Source: Candidatus Microbacterium phytovorans (GTDB taxonomy: Bacteria > Actinomycetota > Actinomycetes > Actinomycetales > Microbacteriaceae). From it: a stretch of DNA of 64,000 nucleotides. The stretch is from contig CP119321.1 in assembly GCA_029202445.1 (NCBI GenBank), forward strand, positions 2,170,001-2,234,000, read 5' to 3'. The notes beneath the pieces are model-generated. The model worked only from the letters and a program-made list of their open reading frames with translations. It did no database searches and had not been told where the DNA came from. The translations under genes were made by a program, and so were the position numbers. Shown one piece after another: positions 32,730-40,448 of the stretch. Each line of letters starts with the position of its first letter. The first letter of the stretch is position 1.

Positions 32730-33638
32730 GTGACTTCCCCGGCATCCTCGCAACGCATCGTGTTCATCGACATCGACGGGACGATCCTCGAGCACGGCTC
32801 GGTCATCGCCCCGTCGACGGTCACCGCGATCCGCACGGCGCGGGCCCGCGGGCATCTCGTGTACCTGTGCACGGGCCGCGCCGACGGCGACATCCACCCC
32901 GACGTGCGCGCCATCGGATTCGACGGCGCGATCACCAACGGTGGCGCCTTCGCGACGCGGGACGGCGAGCTGGTCGTCCGGCACACGATGCCGCGCGGCG
33001 ACGTCGAGCGTCTGATCCGCTACTTCGAGGACGGCGGCATCCAGTACTTCCTGCAGTCGCACGAGCGCGTGTACGCCAGCGCCGGAATCGTCGACCTGAT
33101 GGGCGACTTCCTCCGCCAGCGCGCCGAGCGCCGCGCGGAGGACCTCGCGCACCTCGGCGCGGCCCACGGCGCCCACGGTGACGCGCGCAGCGGCGACGAC
33201 CTGCTCGGATCGGTGCTGCAGGAGGCCGCCGAGCGGTACGGCGACGTCTCGGAGGCGCCCCTCGACGAGATCGCGAAGGCGACGTTCGTCAGCGACCGCT
33301 CCGACGGTGTCGACCGCATGCAGGCCGATCTGGGAGATCGATTCCACGTGATCCCCGGGAGCATCCCGCTTCCCGGCGGCTCGAACGGCGAGATCTCGAT
33401 GCGAGGCACGACGAAGGGCGCCGCGATCGTCGAGATCCTCGACATGCTGGGCCTCGACCCCGCACTGGCCGTCGGCATCGGCGACAGCTGGAACGATGTC
33501 GAGATGTTCGAGGTCTGCGGCACGTCTGTGGCTATGGCCGGCGCCGACCCGCAGCTCCAGGCGCTCGCCGATCGGGTGACGACGGGCGTCCTCGACGACG
33601 GCGTGCACAACGCCCTCGTCGCCCTCGACCTCATCTGA
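32730..33638 (+). CDS. HAD-superfamily phosphatase, Cof type
   Basis: 302 aa. HAD motif I FIDIDGTI near residue 13, motif II LCTGRADG, and motif IV in VGIGDSWNDVEMFE. The C2-type cap is in the middle. These enzymes dephosphorylate sugar phosphates, PLP or FMN. The GTG at 32730 is preferred because GAGAGG lies 9 nt upstream. The ATG at 32721 directly abuts that ribosome site and would add only three residues. It stands alone between LysE and a convergent SDR gene. Confidence 0.88.
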   Translation: MTSPASSQRIVFIDIDGTILEHGSVIAPSTVTAIRTARARGHLVYLCTGRADGDIHPDVRAIGFDGAITNGGAFATRDGELVVRHTMPRGDVERLIRYFEDGGIQYFLQSHERVYASAGIVDLMGDFLRQRAERRAEDLAHLGAAHGAHGDARSGDDLLGSVLQEAAERYGDVSEAPLDEIAKATFVSDRSDGVDRMQADLGDRFHVIPGSIPLPGGSNGEISMRGTTKGAAIVEILDMLGLDPALAVGIGDSWNDVEMFEVCGTSVAMAGADPQLQALADRVTTGVLDDGVHNALVALDLI

Positions 33639-33659
33639 ACGCAGGGAGGACCGAACCGG

Positions 33660-33686
33660 GCAGACCGCTCAGCGCAGACCGCTCAG
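33660..33686. repeat. Two 13-bp direct repeats at the SDR 3' end
   Basis: GCAGACCGCTCAG occurs at 33660-33672 and 33674-33686. The second copy contains the SDR stop codon. Small local duplication. Confidence 0.85.
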
Positions 33687-34528
33687 AGGAAGATGTCGGG
33701 GAACAGCTCCGAGTCGGGAGTGCCGGGAGTCGCCGCATACCCGGAAAAGTCGGTCACCCCGGCCTCGCGTAGCACGTCCTCGACGATGAGCGTCTGACCC
33801 GTGTACTCGCGGGCCGGACGCGTGAGCACCTCGTAGGCGGCATCGGCGTAGATCTCCGGCGTGCGGCTGACCTTCATCATGCGTTCGCCCCCGAGCGCGA
33901 ACTGCACGGCCGCCGTCGCGATGGTCGTCTCCGGCCACAGCGTGTTGGCGGCGATGCCGTCCGGGGCGAACTCGGCCGCCATCCCGAGGGTGGCCATCGT
34001 CATGCCGAACTTCGCGAGCGAGTACCCGGTGTGGGCGCCGAGCCAGCGGGGCGTCGTGTTCAGCGGCGGAGACAGCGACAGGATGTGCGGGTTCTCGGCA
34101 TCCTTCAGGATCGGCACCGCCGCACGCGACAGCAGGAACGTGCCGCGGACATTGACGTCCTGCATGAGGTCGTACTTCTTCGCCGACAGCTCCAGCGACC
34201 CCGACAGGTCGATCACCGACGCGTTGTTGACGACGATGTCGATGCCGCCGAACTCGCCCTGGGTCGTCAGCACGGCGGCGGTGATGTCGTCGTCGTTGCG
34301 TACGTCACCCACGATCGGCAGCGCCTGTCCGCCCGCGGCGCGGATCTGTTCGGCGGCCGTGTGGACCGTGCCCTCCAGTTTGGGGTGCGGCGTGTCGGTC
34401 TTCGCCATCAGGGCGATGTTCGCGCCGTCGCGCGCGGCGCGCAGGGCGATCGCGAGCCCGATGCCGCGGCTGCCGCCCGACATCAGAATGGTCTTGCCGG
34501 CGAGGGCGCCGGAGCCGGTGGGGGTCAT
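33683..34528 (-). CDS. Short-chain dehydrogenase/reductase, HSDL2-like
   Basis: 281 aa. Rossmann motif SGGSRGIGLAI (TGxxxGxG type), NNAS after the fourth strand, and active-site YSLAK (Tyr and Lys) near residue 165. The extended loop GARTDTPHP-like segment (MAKTDTPHPKLEGTVHTAAE) and LNTTPRWLGAHTGYSLAKFG are typical of HSDL2-type SDRs linked to fatty-acid metabolism. It overlaps the enoyl-CoA hydratase gene by 4 bp, so the two are coupled. Substrate unknown. Confidence 0.88.
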   Translation of the reverse strand: MTPTGSGALAGKTILMSGGSRGIGLAIALRAARDGANIALMAKTDTPHPKLEGTVHTAAEQIRAAGGQALPIVGDVRNDDDITAAVLTTQGEFGGIDIVVNNASVIDLSGSLELSAKKYDLMQDVNVRGTFLLSRAAVPILKDAENPHILSLSPPLNTTPRWLGAHTGYSLAKFGMTMATLGMAAEFAPDGIAANTLWPETTIATAAVQFALGGERMMKVSRTPEIYADAAYEVLTRPAREYTGQTLIVEDVLREAGVTDFSGYAATPGTPDSELFPDIFL

Positions 34529-35301
34529 CGGGTCTCCTTGGGGGTGCGGGATGCCGCGGCGAACGCGGCCACGCGCCGCTTCGACGCGTCGGTCTCGAAG
34601 GCGGCGCCGATCGTGCGGGCCTCGTCGTCGAGGTTGTCGGCGAAGGAGCGTCCGGCACCCGCCCGGACCAGGCGCTTGGCCTGGCCGAACGCCCCGGTCG
34701 CATTGTCGAGCCAGAACCGGGCGACGTCGGCCGCTCGCGCGCCCGGGTCGTCGGCGACCTCGGTGACGAGGCCCCAGTCGCAGGCGGTCGCGGCGTCGAT
34801 CGTGACGTCCTGGAGAAGGAGCTGCAGTGCGCGCCGCGGGCCGACGGCGGCCGTCAGGAGCGTGGAGACGCCGAGGTCGGGCGTGAGACCGATGTTCGCG
34901 TACTTGCTGACGAACTTCGCGGTGGGCGAGGCGACGATGTAGTCCGCGGTGAGCATGAGCCCCAGTCCGCCCCCGGCGACCGCGCCCTGCACGGCCGCGA
35001 CGATCGGCAGGGCGGACTCCGCGAACGTGCGGATGCCGTCGTGGATCGTTCGCGCGGCATCGGTCACCTGCGCGCCGGTCGCCCCCGACGTGGCCATCTC
35101 GACGACATCGCCGCCCGCGCAGAACGCGGGACCGTTCGCGTCGAGCAGCACGGCCCCCACGGTCTCGTCCGCCGTGATCTCGTGCGCCAGGTCGCGCCAG
35201 CGGGCGCCCATCTCGAACCCCATCGCGTTCAGGGAGGCGGGCCGGTTGAACGTGAGACGGGCCAGCGCGCCGTCTCGCGTGTACAGGATCGAGTCGGTCA
35301 T
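34525..35301 (-). CDS. Enoyl-CoA hydratase/isomerase family protein
   Basis: 258 aa crotonase fold. Oxyanion-hole segments are FCAGGDVVEM and AVQGAVAGGGLGLML. The general-acid Glu of classical hydratases at the position after the second segment is replaced by the stretch IGLTPDLGVSTLL, resembling isomerase-type or PaaG-like members. It overlaps the HSDL2-like SDR by 4 bp and is 37 nt from a 3-hydroxyacyl-CoA dehydrogenase-like SDR, suggesting an acyl-CoA degradation operon. Confidence 0.9.
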   Translation of the reverse strand: MTDSILYTRDGALARLTFNRPASLNAMGFEMGARWRDLAHEITADETVGAVLLDANGPAFCAGGDVVEMATSGATGAQVTDAARTIHDGIRTFAESALPIVAAVQGAVAGGGLGLMLTADYIVASPTAKFVSKYANIGLTPDLGVSTLLTAAVGPRRALQLLLQDVTIDAATACDWGLVTEVADDPGARAADVARFWLDNATGAFGQAKRLVRAGAGRSFADNLDDEARTIGAAFETDASKRRVAAFAAASRTPKETR

Positions 35302-35338
35302 GAGCGGTCCTTCCCGCGGGGCGACGAGGAGTGGCGGG

Positions 35339-36100
35339 TCATTTGGGGGCCATCCGGATCGCGCCGTCGAGGCGGATGGTCTCGCCGTTGAGGTAGCCGT
35401 TGTCGACGATCGACATCACGAGCGCCGCGTACTCGTCGGGTCGCCCGAGACGCTGGGGGTAGGGCACCTGCTGACCGAGCGAGTCCTGCGCCGCCTGCGG
35501 CAGCCCCGCGAGCATGGGCGTCTCCATGATCCCCGGCGCGATCGTGCACACCCGGATGCCGTAGCGCGCGAGCTCGCGGGCGATCGGCAGCGTCATCGCG
35601 TGCACCCCGCCCTTGCTCGCGGCATAGGCCGGCTGGCCGATCTGCCCGTCGAACGCGGCGACCGAGGCCGTGTTGACGATGACGCCTCGATCGCCGGAGG
35701 CCGACGGCTCGGTCGCCGCCATCGCCGCCGATGCCTGGGCGACGACGTTGTAGGTGCCGATGAGGTTGACGCGGACGATGCGTTCGAAATCGGCGAGCGG
35801 CGTGGGTGCACCCTCGCGGTCGAGGACCTTCGCGGGGGGTGCGATGCCGGCGCAGTTCACGACCACGCGCAGGGGCGCGGCGGCGGATGCCGTGGCGACG
35901 GCGGCGGCGACCTGTTCGGCATCCGTCACGTCGGCCGGCGCGAACGTGCCGCCGAGATCGTCCGCGACGGCGGCTCCCGCCGAGGTGGGGAGGTCGATGA
36001 GGACCACGTGCGCGCCCGCGGCGGCAAGGCGTCGGGCGGTTGCGAGGCCCAGCCCGCTCGCGCCGCCCGTCACGAGGGCCGATGTGCCGGCGATGTCCAT
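35339..36100 (-). CDS. SDR-family 3-hydroxyacyl-CoA dehydrogenase
   Basis: 253 aa. [15 protein letters not shown] coenzyme motif, NCAG, and YAASKGG active-site Tyr-Lys with the Ser in NTASVAAF. The [18 protein letters not shown] C terminus (here [16 protein letters not shown]) is characteristic of type-II 3-hydroxyacyl-CoA dehydrogenase (HSD17B10-like), an enzyme of isoleucine and short-chain acyl-CoA breakdown. That pathway yields propionyl-CoA, fitting the prp operon. The ATG at 36100 follows GAAGGAGAG. Confidence 0.9.
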   Translation of the reverse strand: MDIAGTSALVTGGASGLGLATARRLAAAGAHVVLIDLPTSAGAAVADDLGGTFAPADVTDAEQVAAAVATASAAAPLRVVVNCAGIAPPAKVLDREGAPTPLADFERIVRVNLIGTYNVVAQASAAMAATEPSASGDRGVIVNTASVAAFDGQIGQPAYAASKGGVHAMTLPIARELARYGIRVCTIAPGIMETPMLAGLPQAAQDSLGQQVPYPQRLGRPDEYAALVMSIVDNGYLNGETIRLDGAIRMAPK

Positions 36101-36209
36101 GCGCTCTCCTTCGAACGGGTGAAACCGCATCCCAGTGTAGCCGGGACTGCGTTCCGTCTCGGCGAGATCGCGATGGGGTCCGCGACGGACGTCGGACGGG
36201 AGCGGCAAG

Positions 36210-36944
36210 ATGGACGCCATGTCCGTCCCCGTCGGCGAGGTCACCGTCCCCGATCGAGTGCGCCGGCTGGCCGCCGGGGCGGGGCTGACGGCAGTGTGGC
36301 GCAACGGGCACGGCGGAGTCACCTTCCGCACCTCCGACGGCAGGTTCGTGAAGCACGGCCCGCTCACCGACGAGACCACGATGGCGGAGGAGGTCGAGCG
36401 CTTGCGCTGGGCGGCGCGGTTCATCCGCGTGCCGGAGGTGCTCGAGTCGGGCGAGGATGCCGGTGAGGAGTGGCTCGTCACCCGCGCGATCCCCGGGCGT
36501 TCGGCCGTCGACGCGCGGTGGGTGGCCGAGCCCGCTGTCGCCGTCGCGGCAGTCGGGGCCGGCTTGCGGCTGCTGCACGACGCCCTCCCTGTGGCGGACT
36601 GCCCCTTCGACTGGCAGGTGGCGAGCCGCCTGGAGCGCGCGGCGCGCCGCGGCATCGTGGTGCCCGCGGCGTTGCACGATCCGCCCCCGGTTGACCGGCT
36701 CGTCGTGTGTCACGGCGACGCCTGCTGCCCGAACACTCTGCTCGACGATCTCGGCGCGCCCGTCGCGCACGTCGACCTCGGCGCTCTCGGCGTCGCCGAC
36801 CGCTGGGCCGACATCGCCGTGGCGGCGATGAGCACGGAGTGGAACTACGGCCCCGGGTGGGACGGCGCCCTGCTCGCTTCGTACGGTGTCGAGCCCGACG
36901 AGCTGCGCCTGGCCTACTACCGCAACCTGTGGAACGCCAGCTGA
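36210..36944 (+). CDS. APH(3')-like aminoglycoside phosphotransferase family kinase
   Basis: 244 aa. Eukaryotic-kinase-like fold. Catalytic loop CHGDACCPN (His-Gly-Asp...Asn) and metal-binding [17 protein letters not shown] closely follow the APH(3') pattern. The nucleotide-binding N lobe has Lys in RFVKHGP. The ATG at 36210 follows GGGAG with 7-nt spacing. It may phosphorylate aminoglycosides or an unrelated small molecule. Resistance cannot be concluded from sequence alone. No mobile element flanks it, so it looks chromosomal and native. Confidence 0.85.
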   Translation: MDAMSVPVGEVTVPDRVRRLAAGAGLTAVWRNGHGGVTFRTSDGRFVKHGPLTDETTMAEEVERLRWAARFIRVPEVLESGEDAGEEWLVTRAIPGRSAVDARWVAEPAVAVAAVGAGLRLLHDALPVADCPFDWQVASRLERAARRGIVVPAALHDPPPVDRLVVCHGDACCPNTLLDDLGAPVAHVDLGALGVADRWADIAVAAMSTEWNYGPGWDGALLASYGVEPDELRLAYYRNLWNAS

Positions 36945-36967
36945 GCGCGCCCCGACGGAGGATCTTC

Positions 36968-37369
36968 ATGAGCCACCCGCAGATGTTCGACGACGACGAC
37001 GCTCTTCTGGTCCGTGTGCGCGCGCTCGCGCTCGCGCTGCCCGAGGCGGAGGAGAAGGTCAGCCACGGCCGGCCCACATTCTTCACGAGGCGGGTCTTCG
37101 CTCACTACGGAGGATCGCAGCGCATCGATGGCGAGTGGGTGCGCCACGATCACGCCCTCCTCATCCGGGCCGATCCCACCGATGAGCCGGCGCTGCGCCA
37201 GGATCCGCGGTTCTGGGAGCCCGCTTACCTCGCCCCCTACGGGTGGATCGCGATCGACCTGGACGAGGACACCGACTGGACGGAGGTCACCGAGCTCCTC
37301 GACGCGTCGTACCGGGTGACCGCGCTGCGCCGTCAGGTGCGCCTCCTCGACGAGCGCACCGACCACTGA
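36968..37369 (+). CDS. MmcQ/YjbR-family protein
   Basis: 133 aa. CyaY-like/YjbR fold with VRALALALPEAEEKVSHGRP near the N terminus and PYGWIAIDLDEDTDW near the C terminus. The family is thought to bind DNA or small ligands, and its function is unknown. The ATG at 36968 follows GGAGGATC, 23 nt after the kinase gene, so the two are likely co-transcribed. Confidence 0.85.
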   Translation: MSHPQMFDDDDALLVRVRALALALPEAEEKVSHGRPTFFTRRVFAHYGGSQRIDGEWVRHDHALLIRADPTDEPALRQDPRFWEPAYLAPYGWIAIDLDEDTDWTEVTELLDASYRVTALRRQVRLLDERTDH

Positions 37370-37373
37370 CGCG

Positions 37374-37403
37374 CGGCATCCGAGCAACCGCTCGGCGATG
37401 CCG
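37374..37403. terminator. Hairpin terminator between convergent genes
   Basis: CGGCATC plus CGAGC (37374-37385) pairs with GCTCG and GATGCCG (37390-37403) with a 2-nt bulge, filling the 36-nt gap. Confidence 0.65.
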
Positions 37404-37405
37404 GC

Positions 37406-38194
37406 TCAGGGCGGGCCGAGGATGAAGTTCCACGTGCCGGCGACGACGGCGGCCGTGACCGCGATCGCCGAGATGGCGGCGCCGATCGCGACGAGCACCC
37501 ACTCGCGCCACCCGAACCGTGACGGACGCGCCCACGTGCGGATGCCGGGGGCACCGAACCCGCGAGCCTCCATGGCCGTGGCGAGCTTCGTGCCGCGGCG
37601 GATCGACAGCACGAGCAGCGCGAACGCCATGCCGACGAACCGTCGGATGCGACCCCGATCGGCGACGCCCCGCGCACGACGGGCGAGTTCGAGCGCGCGC
37701 CAGTCGTCGACGAACAGCCCCACCATGCGCAGCCCGGCGAGCGCGCCGAGGACGAATCGCGCCGGCAGTCGCACGATCTGCGCGAGCCCGTCGGCGAGGT
37801 CGGTGGGGTCGACGGTGACGAAGAGGACGACCGACGGCAGCGCGACCGCGAGCACGCGGACGAACGTGGCCGCCGCGAGTGCGAGTGATCCGTCGCTCAC
37901 GCGCACCACGAACCATTCGACGTACACCTGGCCGGACGCCTCGCCGTAGAGCGCGATCGTGAGGGCCGTCAACGGCGCGGCGAGCCAGACCGGCCAGGTG
38001 CGCAGCCAGAACTCCCGCCACCCGAGTCCCGCGAACAGGAACAGCACGCACTCCAGGGCGAGGGCGACGGATGCCGACACGACGTCGAGCGTGAGGACGA
38101 GCGGCACCGCGATGAGCGCACTGGCCGCCAGCTTGGCGACCGGGTTGATCGAGGCGACGGGGCCGGTGCGGGCCCGGGAGTCGAACAGCGTCAC
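37406..38194 (-). CDS. ECF transporter transmembrane (T) component, YkoC-like
   Basis: 262 aa with about five or six membrane spans. Coupling-helix motifs of EcfT: ELARRARGVAD (first Ala-Arg-Gly type) and AMEARGFGAPG (second). It links the S component to the ATPase. The GTG at 38194 overlaps the ATPase stop as GTGA. Third gene of the TPP-riboswitch operon. Confidence 0.9.
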   Translation of the reverse strand: MTLFDSRARTGPVASINPVAKLAASALIAVPLVLTLDVVSASVALALECVLFLFAGLGWREFWLRTWPVWLAAPLTALTIALYGEASGQVYVEWFVVRVSDGSLALAAATFVRVLAVALPSVVLFVTVDPTDLADGLAQIVRLPARFVLGALAGLRMVGLFVDDWRALELARRARGVADRGRIRRFVGMAFALLVLSIRRGTKLATAMEARGFGAPGIRTWARPSRFGWREWVLVAIGAAISAIAVTAAVVAGTWNFILGPP

Positions 38195-39663
38195 GCGCGC
38201 TCCCGCCTCGTCAGAGCGAACCGTCGGGCGTGCAGGGCGGCGACGACGGCCTCGTCGTGCGTGATGGTGACGATCGCGCGCCCCTCGTCGCGCAGCCCGG
38301 CGAGCATGCTCACGAGCTCCGCCCACGTGCGGGCGTCCTGGCCGAAGGTGGGCTCGTCGAGCACGAGCACGCGCGGTGCGGTGGCGAGCGCCGCGGCGAC
38401 GGTCAGCCGGCGCTTCTCTCCGCCCGACAGTGTGTACGGGTTCGCGCGGGCGAGGGCGGCGAGCCGCAGGCGGTCGAGGAGCTCGTCGACTCGTGCCGTC
38501 ATGGCATCCGGCGCGAGCCCCAGAGCGCGCGGACCGATTTCGAGCTCGTCCCTCACCGTGCGGGCCAGCAGCTGGTGTTCGGGGTCTTGGAACACCATGC
38601 CGATGCGGGTCAGCAGCTCGCGGGACCGCCAGCCGATGGGCGACGGCCCGACACCCTCGGCGAGGTCGCGGGATGCCGTGACCTCCCCGGCATGCGGGGG
38701 AAGCAGGCCGGCGAGGGTGAGCCCGAGGGTGGACTTTCCGGCGCCGTTGGGGCCGACGACGGCGAGGGCCTCCCCGGCGCGGACCTGCAGGTCGACGCCC
38801 ATCGCCACCGCCGTACCGCGTACCCGCGCCACCGCGAGGCGTTCCGCCGTGAGCACGGGAGCACCGGGCGTGCGCGCCGGTGCAGGGGGCACAGCGGGAG
38901 GGATGCCGGGAACCCAGACACCCGCGTCGGCGAGCTCGGGTCCGCGGTCGCGCAGCACCCGGTCGGGCGGCCCGTCGGCGACGACGCCGCCCTCCCCCAG
39001 GACCACCACCCGGTGCACGAGCGGCAGCCACACGTCCACACGGTGCTCGACGACGACGAACGTCGCCCCCGTCGCGTCGAGGACGCGGCCCACGGCATCC
39101 CGGACCTCCGCGACGCCGTCCGGGTCGAGGTTGGCCGTGGGCTCGTCGAGCAGGAGCAGGCCCGGCCGCATCGCGAGCGCACCGGCGAGCGCGAGGCGCT
39201 GCTTCTGTCCGCCGGACAGTGCTTTGGTCGGGCGGTCGAGCTCGACGTCGAGGCCGACGGCATCCAGGGCGTGCCGTACTCGCGGCCAGATCTCGTCGCG
39301 CGGGACGCCGAGGTTCTCGCACCCGAAGGCGACGTCGTCGCCGACCCGGGCGAGGATCACCTGCGCGTCGGGGTCTTGCAGCACGAGGCCCGCTCGCCCG
39401 CGCGTGGCGGCCGCGGGCGCGCCGTCGATGCGCAGCTCTCCACGCGACTCGCCCTCCTCCTCGCCCCCGAGCACGCCCGCGAGGCCGTGCAGAAGGGTGG
39501 ACTTGCCCGCGCCCGACGCCCCCAGGAGCAGCACCCGCTCCCCCGGCTCGATCCGAAGGTCGACGCCCTCGAGGGCCCACGCACGGCGAGAGGCGTGACG
39601 CCAGCCCCAGCCGCGCGCCTCGACCACCGAGGGCGTCGGCGCCCCTCCGGACCGCGAGGTCAC
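38191..39663 (-). CDS. ECF transporter fused double ATPase, YkoD-like
   Basis: 490 aa with two ATPase modules. Module 1 has Walker A GASGAGKST, signature LSGGQKQR, and Walker B LLLLDEPTANLD. Module 2 has GPNGAGKST, LSGGEKRR and VLVLDEPTFGQD. Fusion of the A and A' subunits is typical of YkoD. The GTG at 39663 lies 5 nt after the S-component stop. Confidence 0.93.
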   Translation of the reverse strand: MTSRSGGAPTPSVVEARGWGWRHASRRAWALEGVDLRIEPGERVLLLGASGAGKSTLLHGLAGVLGGEEEGESRGELRIDGAPAAATRGRAGLVLQDPDAQVILARVGDDVAFGCENLGVPRDEIWPRVRHALDAVGLDVELDRPTKALSGGQKQRLALAGALAMRPGLLLLDEPTANLDPDGVAEVRDAVGRVLDATGATFVVVEHRVDVWLPLVHRVVVLGEGGVVADGPPDRVLRDRGPELADAGVWVPGIPPAVPPAPARTPGAPVLTAERLAVARVRGTAVAMGVDLQVRAGEALAVVGPNGAGKSTLGLTLAGLLPPHAGEVTASRDLAEGVGPSPIGWRSRELLTRIGMVFQDPEHQLLARTVRDELEIGPRALGLAPDAMTARVDELLDRLRLAALARANPYTLSGGEKRRLTVAAALATAPRVLVLDEPTFGQDARTWAELVSMLAGLRDEGRAIVTITHDEAVVAALHARRFALTRRERA

Positions 39664-39668
39664 GCCGG

Positions 39669-40298
39669 TCAGACGCGTTCGCGGCGGTCGCGACCCGATG
39701 CGAAGCCGTCGAGGGCGCCCGTGGCCGCGATGCCGCGAGCGAGGAACCACGACAGTCCGCCGGCGATCAGCGCTCCCGAGACCACGGCGCTCACGACGTA
39801 GACGAGGGTGAACGTGGCATCCGCCCCCGCGTACCAGAGGATGAGGTTGTTGACGGCACCCGCCAGTCCCGCCCCCGCTCCCGCGAGGAGCGCGACCGGC
39901 AGCGACCACGCGCGGTAGAGGAAGAGCAGGAAGATCAGCTCCGCGCCGAGGCCCTGCACGAGGCCCGCCTCGATCGTGAGGAAGCCGCCCCACTGGTTGC
40001 CGATGAGTGCGGACACCACGGCGGCGAGGGTCTCGGTGTAGAGCGCGGCCCCCGGCTTGCGGATGATGAGCGCTCCCAGCACGCCCGCGAACAGCCACGG
40101 GCCGTCGAGGAGGCCCTGGAGCCCGGGCAGCAGTGGCTCGAGAAGAGCCTTCGGACCCAGGTAGCCGATGTTCCAGGCCAGGAAGATCAGCCCTGACGCC
40201 ACGCCGATGACGCTGGCGGTGACGATGTCGACGATGCGCCAGCGGAAGCGGCCCGTCGGGGCGGTGCGAACGGTGGTCGGCGACGCGGACGCGTGCAT
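39669..40298 (-). CDS. ECF transporter substrate-binding (S) component, YkoE-like
   Basis: 209 aa with about five or six membrane spans. YkoE-type features: VIGVASGLIFLAWN in the first span, YTETLAAVVSALIGNQWGG, and NLILWYAG. It binds thiamine or its hydroxymethylpyrimidine moiety. The ATG at 40298 follows AGGGAGGAG, which directly abuts the TPP riboswitch. Riboswitch context supports the vitamin B1 assignment. Confidence 0.9.
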   Translation of the reverse strand: MHASASPTTVRTAPTGRFRWRIVDIVTASVIGVASGLIFLAWNIGYLGPKALLEPLLPGLQGLLDGPWLFAGVLGALIIRKPGAALYTETLAAVVSALIGNQWGGFLTIEAGLVQGLGAELIFLLFLYRAWSLPVALLAGAGAGLAGAVNNLILWYAGADATFTLVYVVSAVVSGALIAGGLSWFLARGIAATGALDGFASGRDRRERV

Positions 40299-40310
40299 GT
40301 GTTCTCCTCC

Positions 40311-40396
40311 CTGCGCCGGCATGATCCGGATCAGGTTCGACGGTCGAAGCGTGGATCGCTTCCTCTCAGCCCGGCTCACCGGACTCCCGTGGTTCT
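40311..40396 (-). promoter_or_regulatory. TPP riboswitch (thi-box)
   Basis: The minus-strand RNA carries GCTGAGAGG (pyrimidine-sensing arm) and CCTGATCCGGATCATGCCGG followed by CGCAGGGA (pyrophosphate arm and closing strand), the invariant TPP-aptamer pieces in the right order. The ykoE Shine-Dalgarno begins directly after, so control of translation start is likely. Confidence 0.95.
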
Positions 40397-40402
40397 GCGA
40401 CG

Positions 40403-40408
40403 AGTATA
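40403..40408 (-). promoter_or_regulatory. -10 box of the thiamine-transporter operon
   Basis: TATACT on the minus strand. The expected start point, about 7 nt on, coincides with the riboswitch 5' end near 40396. No good -35 is visible. Confidence 0.6.
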
Positions 40409-40435
40409 GTCAGCCGGCGCAGAGGTCGGGGCGGG

Positions 40436-40441
40436 TACGTT
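40436..40441 (+). promoter_or_regulatory. Leaderless-type -10 box for the D,D-peptidase-like gene
   Basis: TACGTT, 7 nt before the GTG at 40449. This spacing decides the start in favour of 40449 over a TTG at 40440. Confidence 0.45.
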
Positions 40442-40448
40442 GGAGGGC

